Shown here piece by piece: positions 42,521 to 53,079 of a DNA stretch of 64,000 nt (positions are counted from its first letter, which is position 1; every line of letters starts with the position of its first letter). The stretch spans positions 35,842,105 to 35,906,104 of the forward strand of contig JAJLRJ010000005.1 of assembly GCA_024195265.1 (NCBI GenBank), read 5' to 3'. This DNA comes from Dendrophyllia cribrosa. Its lineage: Eukaryota > Cnidaria > Anthozoa > Scleractinia > Dendrophylliidae. The position numbers were made by a program, and so were the translations under genes. Below the pieces are notes generated by a model. It worked only from the letters and a program-made list of their open reading frames with translations. It did not search any database and was not told where the DNA came from.

Positions 42521-44583
42521 AGTGAAAGCATTCAACTCGATCTCTTACTACAGGGACAAGGTTTATGACCCTGATCCTGATAGAAGCTACACGAATGCAA
42601 AGCTTGACAAGCTAAAGCGGTCAAATGATACAGTAGAGAGCACGCCCTTACAAGCAAGCTCCAGTAATTTACATTTCGATACCTTCCCGCCAGACGAGTC
42701 CACGTTATTTTCGGAAGACTGTTCTATTTTACCTTCATTTGTACCCATGGACGCCTTTGAACAAGTTAAAAATTCTGGAAAATCAGTTAAGAAGTTTGCC
42801 AATGCAATGGTTCTAAGCCAAAAGGGAACCCCTAAGATTGTGGCAGCAAAGTGTGATAGGGATCGAGTGTCCAGCCTCTAATAGTGGATGTTGCTGCCAT
42901 GTAATGGCTGTAATTTGGAAACTTGAGGACATGACAAGAAAGTCAGAGTTAACAAATTCCACGCCTAACAACCTACCCTGCACGTCGAAGCCAAGGCAAT
43001 GGGGAAAAGGGCATAGACGAGAAGTGCAGTTTCATCCTGTGATGGCATCAAATGTGGTTAAGCCAAGACATGCCTCTGATCTTCCTGGCAGGAAGAGAAG
43101 AGGCATACAATCCCAATTTTATGATCCTAGACCACCGAAATGTCAGAAGCTCGATGTTGATAGTATGATAAAACTAAAGCATGATCTTCAGAGCATAAAT
43201 CCCATCATACCCTTTGCTGCAATGCTACCAGACGAAACGCCGGTCCCAACAGTAATGACTATAGTTGGAACAGTTGCTAAAGGTTCAATAATTCACAAGC
43301 AACTCCAAGAATTTACTACTCCTAACTTAGTAGCATCTTGTACTCAGAATAACACCCCTTGTGCTGTTCAAGCAAATTGGAGCCCTGTCCGCCATAGTAC
43401 CCATCCCACACTAAATGCCCAAAGGCAAGAACAGCCACAGCTCAATTTAAATGATGGGACCCCTGATCCCTTCTCTCTTGTGCAAAGGGAATCAGATGTG
43501 CCAGATATTTCTGATCTACAACTATCTCTTAATGCTCAGTCTACTGGTGAGCCACATGTGCAGAGAATATCAATTCCCCAGAACCACACCCAAGTGCAGA
43601 AAGGGTTACAGTCAACGTCTTCTTACAGAACAGCTGATCCCCCCTTACTCAAGAACAACCACCACCAATACAATCAAAACCATTTATTGAAACACTTACA
43701 GATGAGCAAAAGCACATTGAAATGGCAACAAGAGGGCAATCGGTCAACCCTGTTTGGTTTGAACAAAAGCAGAACAGGATAACTGCCAGTATCTGTAAAG
43801 ATGTATTTTCCCATATGCATAACCAAAGGTCAAAGATACCAGAAAGTCTAATTAAAAAAATTACAATAAAAGGGAGACCTTACAAGCAAGTGAGCTATTT
43901 ACAAGCTAAGCAACTAAATTATAAAAGTAAGAGTATGCTTTATGGTATTGAAAATGAGCCAGTTGCAGCCAATTTGTACAAAAAGTACCTTTTGTCATTA
44001 CCAGATGTGAAGGAAGTCATACTTCAAGAGGTTGAATGGGGTTAGTTTCTAGAGAAACTGTGGTGCTGCGTCGGTGGGGGGATGAAACACGAGAATTTAG
44101 TTTTATCGACTGAGTCGATAAGGTAAATTGACCACCGTGAAAAGATTCAAGAGGTTGGCCTAAGAGGTTGGCCTAATTGTAGACAAAGATAATACAGTTC
44201 TTGCAGCAAGTCCTGATAGAATTGCAACCATTGAATATCAAAATGGTGAAATTGAGCATAGAAATGTAGAAATAAAATGTCTCGAGTCAAAGCAGGATGC
44301 CTCGCCCACTGTTGCCATCAAAGATCATCAAAAGGAAACAAGTTTTGCATTTATGGAAACAAACTCTTTCTATGAAGTGAAAGAAAAGCACAAATACTGG
44401 TTTCAGTGTCAAATGGAGATGGGAATCACTACACTTCAATGGACTGATTTTGTTGTTTTAACTAACTACAAATATCCCATTTTGGTTCTGAAGGTCGCAT
44501 CATCAGCAAGATGGCAACATGAAATTAAACCAAGTTTACTTGCTTTTCATGAGAAATATATCAAAAACAAGAACACTCAATGA
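42521..44583 (+). pseudogene. ISL2EU-like protein 2, exon 2: SWIM and YqaJ nuclease (broken)
   Basis: Continues from the SAP exon. A frameshift near 42855 precedes a SWIM-type zinc finger (C-P-A-S, then CCCHVMAVIWKLED). A second shift lies near 43640 (C run), after which RGQSVNPVWFEQKQNRITAS opens the YqaJ/lambda-exonuclease-like PD-(D/E)XK fold. A 116-bp Penelope fragment with target duplication splits it at 44035-44150. It resumes VDKDNTVLAASPDRIA and VEIKC, the catalytic D and E-x-K, and ends at 44583. The active-site residues are present, but this copy cannot make the protein. Confidence 0.85.
44035..44150 (-). mobile_element. Penelope pseudo-LTR fragment inside the YqaJ gene
   Basis: 116 bp of family-1 terminal repeat in minus orientation. 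TTCAAGAGGTTG occurs on both sides (44023-44034 and 44146-44157), partly shared with the element end. GAGGTTGGCCTAA is then repeated once more. Extremely 5'-truncated Penelope insertion. Confidence 0.85.
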
Positions 44584-44712
44584 CTCTAGAACAGAACATT
44601 ATTTTTAAACTTCACTTGAAGGAAACCTTGATGTACATATCCTAAACTAGCAGGCCCAAAGGGGTCTCTTTAGACACGTGTAGTATTAACTGCTGTCTAA
44701 AGGTAACATTTA

Positions 44713-44919
44713 CAGGGGGTGACAACTCTAAGAAGGTCTGTTTCGGGAGAAAAACAAAATTCTTCTGGGAATCTGAAGATTTTGCCGGGAATCTGGAGAA
44801 TTACATTTTGGCGGGAATGTCTCCGAAAAAATCGGGAAGATATTCCAAATTTTCGGGACAACCTCCAGTTACACACAGTATTGCTCAAACAGCGTTTGTT
44901 AGAGTTGTCACCCCCCCAT
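44713..44919. mobile_element. Small hAT-type MITE with 8-bp TSD
   Basis: GGGGGTGACAACTCTAA ends, mirrored at the right, are flanked by AACATTTA at 44705-44712 and 44920-44927. Located between the two convergent genes of the ISL2EU-like element. Interior has repeated CGGGAAT motifs; no coding capacity. Confidence 0.75.
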
Positions 44920-45023
44920 AACATTTAAAACTTGCACCTTGTCTGGGGAGAAGGGAGCATTCAGTTTGATATTGTGTTCCAGTGTTCTTTAAATGTAAAT
45001 ATCTATACAAACTAAAAATTTCT

Positions 45024-46494
45024 CTAGACAGAAATGATTGGATTTTGAAAGTTGACTAACAATGCACACACAGCCCAGATCTGATTTATAGATCCATAGC
45101 TAGAAAGAGGCAGAACTTGATTAAATATATGCCAAGCTTTTATTCGCTTAATAGCTCTTTCAATATGAATTCGTACATTAGCTATACTCATGGTCTCAAA
45201 GCATTGGCTTTCCGTAAACTGGTCAGATGCAGAAAATCTCTTTGGAAGAATATATAAGCTCCCTCCCCTGAGGGCGATTAGGTCATGAATTTCAAAGCCT
45301 TTGTCTGCAAGGTATTGATCCCCTGTTTCAATTAGCTGACAAAAATTACTCTTTTCAATGATTTCTTTGTCACTGATTCTTCCAGGATATAGATGACTAA
45401 CAAAGGTAATCCAGCCACTAGGTGAAATGCAGACCAATCCCTTAAATGTATCATGAGACTTATAATCTGAGTACATTTCTGAATGCTTTTGATAATCTTT
45501 GGGTAGTTCACATTTCAGCTCGGTACAATCTAAAATCCCTCGTACATTTTCATATCTTCCCTTAAATGATTCTGGCAAGTGCTGCTTTATCTTCTCTTTG
45601 GAAGGCCACACAGGCAAAACTACCCAACAAGATGTAAAGATAGTTTGCCCAGGTGACAACAACATCAGAGACATTACTTACAGACATATCAAATCTATGC
45701 GCCAAGTCACGCTCAAATAATCCAAGTCGCACCCTTGTCAGAAACATCCACAACTGATCAATTGGCTCTATTTCTCGCTTTCGTTGTTTTTCTTTCTTCT
45801 GGCCTTGTAAATAAGGAAAAGCAGTGTCTGCGAGGTCTCCATTCACTTTAGAACGTGCCTGGTTCCAACTAAGAAGCGACTCAGCACACGGTTTGACAAA
45901 GTTCCAAAATGCTATCAAAACTTGGTAATTCGGAAACCCTGTGTAAAAGAATATGTCGTCATCATTGGATCTAAACCGTTCCAGGCCAAATTTTGACAGG
46001 AAGACCTTTTGTCTGAGATCACAAATCTCGGACACTAGGTCTTTCTCTTGTGGTTTCTCTTCTGATTCTTTATCTGGGTAGTTGTCTGCAGGGTTCAACG
46101 ATTCGCGTGTATCCTCATATGTTACTTCTGATGGACCCCCAACTGATACTATTATTCCAAGCTTATTGCCTTCACGTACTTTAGCTCTTTCGGACCTCTC
46201 ACTCTCTTTATCATGATCCACTGACCACGCAAAAACGGAAGGAACAGCGTTGTTTACAAGATCATGCCTTCTGCCAGTTAAAGATTTTTTATAGTCTTTC
46301 GCAGTAAAATGTTCCGAACAGCAGAAGAGTGATGTGTTAGAAACAAATTTTTCGTCGCCACGTTTCATTCTTAGCTCCCATATTTTCTTTCGACTTTCGT
46401 CTAGCGGAAAAGCGTGAAAAATAAGATCTTTTCGATTGTCAGAACGATTGTTACATAGCGCTGCAGCGCAACACTTGTGACTCGTGTACGCCAT
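45024..46494 (-). pseudogene. ISL2EU/Harbinger-like transposase, THAP plus DDE (one frameshift)
   Basis: The ATG at 46494 starts a THAP zinc finger (C...C-N-N-R, FHAFP, W, C-C-S-E-H-F, then AVPSVF, residues about 8-90). A charged coiled region and an HTH_Tnp_4-like segment (IDQLWMFLTRVRLGLFERDL then SVSNVSDVV) follow. One frameshift near 45615-45625 separates this from the DDE_4 catalytic domain: LDCTELKC (D), YPGRISDKEIIEK and LADKGFEI (D), RIHIERAIKRIK (E). All catalytic residues are visible; only the frameshift, or a sequencing error, breaks it. Confidence 0.9.
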
Positions 46495-46508
46495 GTTTGT
46501 TTACGATT

Positions 46509-46560
46509 GGCCCTTAGGCCTCGCTTTCATGCAACTTCCGGTAATAGCCTGAATAAGTGT
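46509..46560 (-). repeat. Right TIR of the ISL2EU-like element
   Basis: Inverse of 42166-42217, immediately upstream (about 15 bp) of the THAP transposase start codon on the minus strand. Confidence 0.95.
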
Positions 46561-46562
46561 AT

Positions 46563-47795
46563 AGTAGTAGCACTGAGAAGCGAAAGCTATAGAATCTGCG
46601 AAACAAACAAGCAAGCTCATAGCTGACTCGTCGGCTAAAGGGATTGAAGAGGAAGTCCATTGGACGGGCCTCAGACATAGCCAGATGAGACTAAGACGTG
46701 AACCAGGAACCTGCTTTTGGTGTGGTGACCGAAGAGGCCCCCATCCCAGGAAAGAATGCCCCGCCAACGGCAAAGCATGTACTAACGGTGGTGGCAACGA
46801 TCATTTCGCCCGAGTCTGTCTGGAGGACCAGAAATCTCAAGCGTCCGGCCCAAACAATCGGAAACAACAAGCAAGAGGAAGACCACAAACAAGGGGCTAT
46901 AACCAGCGAGGTCAGCGGGGTTATCCACGTGCCCGCGCAACCCCTGAATCAAGAGACATTCACTATACCGATATGTATCACCCAGAACAGCAGCAATATG
47001 GCACAGCCCCTAACCACGACTATGGCTTCAATATATACGCGCTGGAAGCACAAGTACACAACATCAATACAGGGAACCCCGCCAAAAGCCCTGGAAAGCG
47101 CTACTTCGCAACTCTACCACTTCCAGCGACCGGGTCGTCGTTCAAGCCGGTTAAGTTCCAAATAGACACAGCAGCAACCTGCAACACAATGTCTTACAAC
47201 ACTCTGCAGTCAGTCCTACCAAATGCAGAAATCAAGCGGTCCCCGTATCTGTTGTAACTCTATGGAAACTCCAAGCCACTTAGTCCAGTTGGCCAAGTGG
47301 AACTAGTATGCGACAAGTCTGACAAGTACGAGACACTTGTTTTTCAAATTCTACCAGGCTCCTGCATTGGCCTCAAGCCCGCACTTCTCTCTGGAAGCGA
47401 CAGTGAGCTTCTCGGGCTGACCAAGGTGCAAGCAGACGAGATACATTCCCTCTCCTCGACAGTAGACCACACCGCCTACAAGACCTCCGAAGGCCTCCCA
47501 GGGTTCCAAACGTCACCTTCAAATGTCGATGATGTCATTCAAAACAGCATACCATCGCCCAACGACACAGAAACATCCTTGACCTGCAATCATCTACAAC
47601 AAATACACGAAATCACTACAAACCCATGTCAACCTTCGCCCACACCCTCAGCGCCGATCAGGGTTGCTTCCGACCGCCACCTCCCCCCACCGGGCAACCT
47701 GAGAAAAGAAGACATACATACTCAGTACGCTGACAGCTTTGAAGGCCTCGGGCTCCTGGGCCCACCCGTCCAATTGGATGAGAAATACAACCACT
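46563..47795 (+). pseudogene. Gypsy gag zinc knuckle and protease
   Basis: Resumes gag after the inserted transposon: AKAIESAKQTSKLIADSS, then a nucleocapsid-like C-F-W-C-G-D...C...G-N-D-H-F-A-R-V-C array (one C replaced by G). Downstream VKFQIDTAATCNTMSYN is the aspartic protease active-site region (D-T-A/G). A stop at 47257 and a region of low homology follow, up to LGPPVQLDEK. Confidence 0.8.
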
Positions 47796-47805
47796 ACGAA
47801 TGCTA

Positions 47806-48331
47806 ACCCAGGACGCTGTTCCTTTCAACTGGTCTGAAGCGCAAGACAGAGCCTTCAAGACAGCAAAGCAGCTCATCTCATCAGCTCCAGCCTTAGCCTA
47901 CTATGATCTACACAAACCGGTCGTACTACAGACGGACGCAAGTGATTACGCAGTCGGTGGAGCACTCCTCCAACCCAATGACGAGGGCAAGCTCCAACCA
48001 GTGGCCTTCACGTCCTCTAGTATGAGCCCTGCGGAAAACCGCTACTCACAAATAGAGAAAGAGTGCCTGGCTATTTGCAACTGCTTCCAGAAATTTGACC
48101 AGTGGCTATACGGCAAGACTGATATAGAAGTTCACACCGACCACCAGCCACTGGAAACCACCATGAAGAAACCCCTCAATGAGGCGCCTGCACGCTTACA
48201 GAGGATGATCATGTAATTGCAACGATATCGGTTCAAGCTAACCTACAAGAGAGGCCCGACCCTCTACCTGGCCGACACTCTCTCTCGGGCAGCCCTTCCA
48301 CACCTCCTAGCCCGCGAAAGTAACATCTTTT
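47806..48331 (+). pseudogene. Gypsy RNase H (RT core missing)
   Basis: FNWSEAQDRAFKTAKQLI, LQTDASDYAVGGALLQ (RNase H catalytic D), AENRYSQIEKECLAI (catalytic E) and EVHTDHQPLE (catalytic D), then TYKRGPTLYLADTLSRA. It joins directly to the pre-RT peptide at about 47800, so the whole polymerase domain has been deleted. A stop (TAA) at 48214-48216 interrupts it. Confidence 0.85.
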
Positions 48332-48439
48332 GAAGTATTTCGCACAGCGATGGCGGCTACACACAAAGACAAGAACCCACGGCTAACAGAGAACACCGAG
48401 AGCCACATACGGGCAGAGACAAGCAAAGACGCCACATGC

Positions 48440-48693
48440 ATTGATGACATTACAAGACACCGTCATACATGGATGGCCAGAAGACAAAACACACATTTAA
48501 GAATCACTCCGCCCCTACTGGAACTACAGGGGCGTAATTTACAAAGGCACACAAGTATTGGTCCCTCAATCAATGTACAAAACCATGCTCTCCAAGATAC
48601 ACGCAAACCACTTCGGCGCGGAATCCAATACACGCATGGCACGTGAGGTTCTGTTCTGGCCAGGAATGAGGAAAGCTATTCAAGACGCCTGTG
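48440..48693 (+). pseudogene. Gypsy integrase zinc-binding (H2C2) domain, truncated
   Basis: In the frame at 48510-48690: YWNYRGVIYKGTQVLVPQS and then HANHFGAESNTRMAREVLFW and PGMRKAIQDAC, an integrase H-x3-H...C region cut off right after its first C. The DDE core is absent. Confidence 0.75.
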
Positions 48694-49328
48694 AATAAAG
48701 TGAATGGAATACGAAAATCTTCCGTTTTCCGAAATGGCCGCCATGTTGTGACGGAACATGGTTATCAAATTTGATAACCATCCCGGACTGTCTGAATCTG
48801 ATTATCTTGACTTTGAATGAATGAGAAAATGATCTTACGCTATTATGCATGAAGCCACCCTTGAGCTCAATTATTGCAGCTCGAGTCCCGCTATATATAT
48901 AGCCTTAGTATTTTCTAGGCTTTTGTTTCTGCGAATTGAACGACTCTAACAGCATAAAAAGTTGCTTATTCCATAGATGATGTTTACGATATTCGGTTTA
49001 TAAAGATTAGTTGCCGGCAAGATCGGTGTGTTCTTCTCTTTTTGTCGCATAACACATGCTACACATGCTATTTGTTGTTTGTTTTGTTGTACTTATAATA
49101 AAATTCATATATGCAACAAAAGGGCGTCAGTGCATATTCTGTTCGAAATCTACGATGAATTGCTTGGCATACACACTCACTCGGTCTCCGGTCATTGAGC
49201 CCCCCGCCTTCGTAGCAAGGAGTGTCGATATGTGCATGTTAACGTTGGTGGCTGATCGTTTTGCTCGGATACAGAAATGGAAACAGCAAAGTCGCAGTGG
49301 ATAAGGTGAAAATAAACATAAGGTTTAA
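48694..49328. other. No gene recognised
   Basis: Contains a perfect small palindrome GGTTATCAAATTTGATAACC at about 48760-48779. No exon or transposon protein recognised. Confidence 0.4.
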
Positions 49329-49985
49329 GGACGTTCGCGCGAAAATCTTCTAACATTGATTTTTTTATAAAACTTTTGCTACAGCTAGGTTATGAGTTAC
49401 TCGTGTCAGAAATGCAAAAAAATGAGGGGGTCACCGACTTCGTTTCTGAGATAAGCTATCTGAAAGGCGACCCTAATTTTGAAAAATTGGTCTTCCTTAC
49501 TGGATGAGATCCCAATGTCTGTTAGTCTAAAAATATTGCAAATGAATCTCTAAAATGCAACTTTTTTTCTTAAATTTTATGCTAGTAGGTCTGTTCAGCA
49601 AATTGATTCAACTGGTGACGTTCCTTGAAGTAAATGTCATCTTTAAACGACAGCATTTGCAAACACTGACAGCCGCAAGTTGGCAGGATTCGATGGCGCG
49701 CGGGTAGAAAAATGGAAAAAAATTAAACTTCCTACATTGATTTTTTCTTCATTTTTTCACAATCAGTCGAGAACTGGCAAAGAAAATTATCTATGAAAAA
49801 AAAATTGGGGGTCACCGACCATCCAAGCGAGTTAAATCTAAGCAAAGTTAACGCAACCGCCATCAGCCCTTTATGTGCTTAGATTTTCTTCTCTTGCGCG
49901 CGCGCTCGTGCATGACGAAGCATGGCGTTGCGACATGAATTGCGTGCGCAGTAAGGATGCGCATAAACAATTAGCGCGAACGTCC
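49329..49985. mobile_element. TTAA-flanked MITE, GGACGTTCGCGC TIR
   Basis: GGACGTTCGCGC at the left and GCGCGAACGTCC at the right are flanked by TTAA at 49325-49328 and 49986-49989. The interior repeats AAAAATTGGGG and GGGGGTCACCGAC-like motifs in each half. No coding capacity. Confidence 0.75.
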
Positions 49986-50279
49986 TTAAACAGTCGCAAA
50001 TGTTCAAAATACACCGGCTGAAAACACGAAACTCTCAACAGCGTCCGGTTTCTTACTTTTTGCTTTCCCGCAGGCACTGGCTTTTAAAATGGATGCTATA
50101 AGAGATACAGATTTTGCTTGCAAACGCAACCTCGTACAGAAATAAGTATTTTACAGGTCAAATGCAGTCTACTAGACTAGCCGTACCGCCCTTATATTAC
50201 TTCCTGCTCCAATGATACCTTGGGAAAAGGCGGGACTAGCATTGAATTTATCGCATTGACCCCTCTCGGAAAAATGCAT

Positions 50280-50287
50280 TATAAATA
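50280..50287 (+). promoter_or_regulatory. Candidate TATA box
   Basis: TATAAATA about 190 bp upstream of the open frame starting at 50470. A CCAAT lies about 70 bp further upstream (50208). A short upstream frame (ATG at 50311) would precede the main start if transcription begins here. Confidence 0.35.
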
Positions 50288-50469
50288 CGTGCGTTGAATC
50301 ACATTCCTGCATGATGATGTTCCATTTGGCCAAGAGACCGTGTCGCTGATCTGCTTACGCAATCACGCAATCGCTATACCTGACTGTACTCGTTCAAATC
50401 AAGTGGAACTTAAATTGAAAACCTGCGCTCAATCCCTTCTGCGAGGAGTGTTTCGTGCAGGAGGTTCTA

Positions 50470-51234
50470 ATGGAGTTAAAGCGTCATCAATCAGACTTGA
50501 CTGAGACTGCCAAACGAGCCCTTGCAACCAACAGGGGCTTGCAATCAGAGACTTTGAAGTCTACATATGAAACACTTGAAAACGACTTCAAGGCAAAGTG
50601 CCACACTATGAATGCTGAGCAACTGCGATTTGTTCGCCTGATAAAGACCAAACTTCCAGCAATTAAGGTGCACGATGAAACTGAATCAACTCGAGGCCAA
50701 CCATCTCCATTCTCAGCACCACGATTCTCTCCACAGATGGAAAGAAAAACTGCATTACTACCTTCTCTAGTTGAACCTTCGCATCGGCAGCTTGGTCGCA
50801 GAAGATCTAAGTCATTCTCTGATTTATCGCAAACAGTAAGAGAACAGAAACACCCAGTGAAAATGACTAGACAGAAATCATTTGAACAGCTTCAAGAAAC
50901 CAAACAAGAAAATGAACAAAGAAAGGTCATGGGAAATCGGCCAAGAAGTCGCTCAAATATAGAACTGCCATGGAACGTCCATGCTAGATTTGAAAGAGAA
51001 GAAGAAAACAAGGGTTTCTTCGGGTCGCCTGGAAAACAGTCTTTTCCCGCAAAACTTTCTCCACTGGATATAACTGAACGCACGCACGAAACGCGCAAGT
51101 TGACAAGTAAAAAGCCGCTTGCCCAACAACTAGAAGACGTTAAAGATTTGAGATATTTACGAACTGGAAAGTACTCAAGTGAGACCACAGTTACTGAACA
51201 CGGAAAACAAATCGCCGAAATGAAAATACTATAA
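50470..51234 (+). CDS. Single-exon ORF, basic serine-rich protein of unknown function
   Basis: 254 residues from the first ATG (MELKRHQSDLTETAKRALAT); the frame is open back to 50419. I do not recognise the family. The N-terminal about 75 residues look helical and charged; the rest is polar and probably disordered. Three basophilic serine motifs recur: RRSKSFSDL, RQKSFEQL and RSRSNIEL, resembling AGC/CaMK-type phosphorylation or 14-3-3 sites. The C-terminus returns to charged helix (LAQQLEDVKDLRYLRTGKYS). Codon use is even and there are no internal stops, arguing for a real host gene, possibly a retrocopy because it lacks introns. It could be the last exon of a larger gene. Confidence 0.6.
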   Translation: MELKRHQSDLTETAKRALATNRGLQSETLKSTYETLENDFKAKCHTMNAEQLRFVRLIKTKLPAIKVHDETESTRGQPSPFSAPRFSPQMERKTALLPSLVEPSHRQLGRRRSKSFSDLSQTVREQKHPVKMTRQKSFEQLQETKQENEQRKVMGNRPRSRSNIELPWNVHARFEREEENKGFFGSPGKQSFPAKLSPLDITERTHETRKLTSKKPLAQQLEDVKDLRYLRTGKYSSETTVTEHGKQIAEMKIL

Positions 51235-52515
51235 ACTAACACAACAACGAGTCAAACAATGAAATGAGTTATCAGTATTTACTCTGAAACAAAATAGCGT
51301 GCCCAAGAGGCTGCTGTTTTAATTAATTTATAAACGTTCGTGATTAGTTTATCAGCGTGTGTCCGCGGATCAATCGTAAAAGGTGTTGTTTAAACAAAGG
51401 AAATGGCATGATTAATTTAAATACTAGTATCTTCCTTTTTCTTGACGTCACAAGGGGCAATGTCACCCATTTTTCGTATTACTCAGGAAAAAGCAAATAG
51501 ATTCATGATTTGCCGCGTCAATGGCAACCCAATAATAATGGTCCAGTATTGTTGAAAATTAAATTACCCTGCTAATTTACTGGCACTATAATAAGTGTCT
51601 TCGACAACTAGAAGTCGTTCAAGATTTGAGAAATCATAAGAACTGGAATTGAGTGATCAACTTGTACCATTTTTTCAAGTTTATTCCCTGTGTCTTGGAA
51701 AACTAGCTTAAAGCTAATTATTATTTGTTTTCTCTTCGAGAATTCACGAGATATCTTCCTCTTGGTGTTCGATAATAAGAGCATTTCGTGTACGAGAAAA
51801 GGTACTTGTCATACTAAAGGGTAATTTTAACACAGTTTTGACCCATCACGACACAGCCCCTTTAATCCAATTAAATATCACTCGTTCGCTCTTGTATAAT
51901 GATCCGATTACTGCGTGTTCGCAATAAATAAACACAAACGTTTTAGCAGTGATGGTGACCCCGGTATACATTTCAGTTCAGTGCCGCGGTGGAAACACGC
52001 ATGAGATATTTCCTATCATGCAATTTGGATTTATTTATCGTTTAATCTGTAAGAATCATTTTCTGTGTCACTACCACTCACTGGTATGTCACAAGGAATA
52101 TGACTGATGATGAATTAATCGACTGAAGCCCGCACGTGAGCCCATGTCAGTTTTTAATATTAATTGTTATTTCAGTCAGCTCTCACCTTTTTTGGTTAGA
52201 TTTTAGTGAATCCTTAACTTTCAAAATCAACAATAACTGAATCTTTGTAAGTAAACATTCCACACATAACATATCTTTTCGGTCCAGAAAAGCTTTCAGT
52301 GGGACTTTTCAGAAACCCTTGCCGGACAGTTGGGACACTAAAATTTATTTGCCTATCACCAATCGATAGATTTCATGAAAATAGGCCACTTAGTACTCAC
52401 CGTCCACGACAGCAAAAGTATCGCCAAAACTGATGCATGACTTGCGTGCAATATTAGACGTAGTAACGTGACTGAAGTGAATAATCTTAATTTACTAAGG
52501 GTTCATTGAATAGGA
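51235..52515. other. Downstream region; diverged copy of the ORF's 3' coding segment
   Basis: At about 51599-51650 a stretch (ACAACTAGAAG, GTTCAAGATTTGAGAAAT, AAGAACTGG) resembles 51126-51175 of the preceding ORF but carries stops. This is a partial degenerate duplication. The rest is AT-rich without recognised features. Confidence 0.45.
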
Positions 52516-53079
52516 TTGAACTTAGGATCTGCTATGTCACTGAATAGATTGAAATTGGGATCTCTCCAAAATTTTCGCAAAAAAATGTTCACGAAATTGT
52601 CTTCTGTCCACAGCTACCGGACTAGATCTGTTACTAATGAAAATTATTATGTTGAGCAAGTTAGAACTGAAAATATGAAGCGAGCCTTCACTATTTCCGG
52701 TGCTCTGATTTGGAACAGCATCCCACTTTCTGTCAAAACACTTAATAAAAATCAATTGAAAAGAGAACTAAAGGGAAAACTGTTTGAAATTCTGAAAAAA
52801 GAGGACAATTATATTAGAATTTCTGATATTAGAGTGCAACTCTTAAAACCATGACATTGTGTACTTCCGGTTTTATCTACAGTCTGCCTTCCTGTCTCAT
52901 TCTGACTAAAAAACACGCGACAAACTAGATTGCTTCTAGGATTGTTCGTTTTATACATATATTTATTATAAAATTTTCTTTTTCTCCTGTGCCCGGCCTC
53001 GAATAGCCCTTGCTAATTGCGGGCACAAGCTTTGTAAACTTATAACTAAACTTTAAATAAAACTTGTTGTTGTTGTTAT
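52516..53079 (+). pseudogene. CR1/L2-like LINE, C-terminal fragment with (TTG)n tail
   Basis: Open frame of about 112 residues: HSYRTRSVTNENYYVEQVRT, then FTISGALIWNSIPLSVK and EILKKEDNYI, the conserved tail following RT in CR1/L2-group LINEs (H-x-Y-x-T-R-S, G-A-x-x-W-N-x-I-P). The 3' UTR ends with AATAAAACTTG and a (TTG)4 tail at about 53065-53079. Strongly 5'-truncated. Confidence 0.8.

Larger units (their letters stand above)
42166..46560. mobile_element. ISL2EU/Harbinger-like DNA transposon, 4.4 kb, perfect 52-bp TIRs
   Basis: 52-bp identical inverted repeats (42166-42217 and 46509-46560) begin ACACTTATTCAGGCTATTAC, flanked by AT (42164-42165 and 46561-46562). It encodes a SAP-SWIM-YqaJ protein (plus) and a THAP plus DDE_4 transposase (minus), convergent. 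The pair of a Harbinger-like transposase with a YqaJ nuclease and a 2-bp duplication matches ISL2EU as I recall it. Nested inside: a Penelope fragment and a hAT-type MITE. Confidence 0.9.
41492..48693 (+). mobile_element. Gypsy-type LTR retrotransposon, decayed and interrupted
   Basis: A possible short 5' LTR (TGTG... 41492 to about 41602), primer-binding-like TGGTGTCAGAAGTG at 41605, gag (41619 onward), and a 4.4-kb DNA transposon in gag (42166-46560). Then gag zinc knuckle, protease, a deletion of RT, RNase H and the first part of integrase. It stops abruptly at about 48693; no 3' LTR found. Frameshifts and stops throughout. Confidence 0.85.

Noticed and set aside
42838..43782. 314-residue frame taken as an independent gene
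   Set aside because: It is the middle part of the YqaJ partner gene in a shifted frame; its SWIM motif and the following YqaJ start belong to one damaged protein.
46501..46797. 98-residue minus frame ending in a peptide shared with the gag region
   Set aside because: The shared peptide is the translated TIR of the ISL2EU-like element, not a gene duplication.
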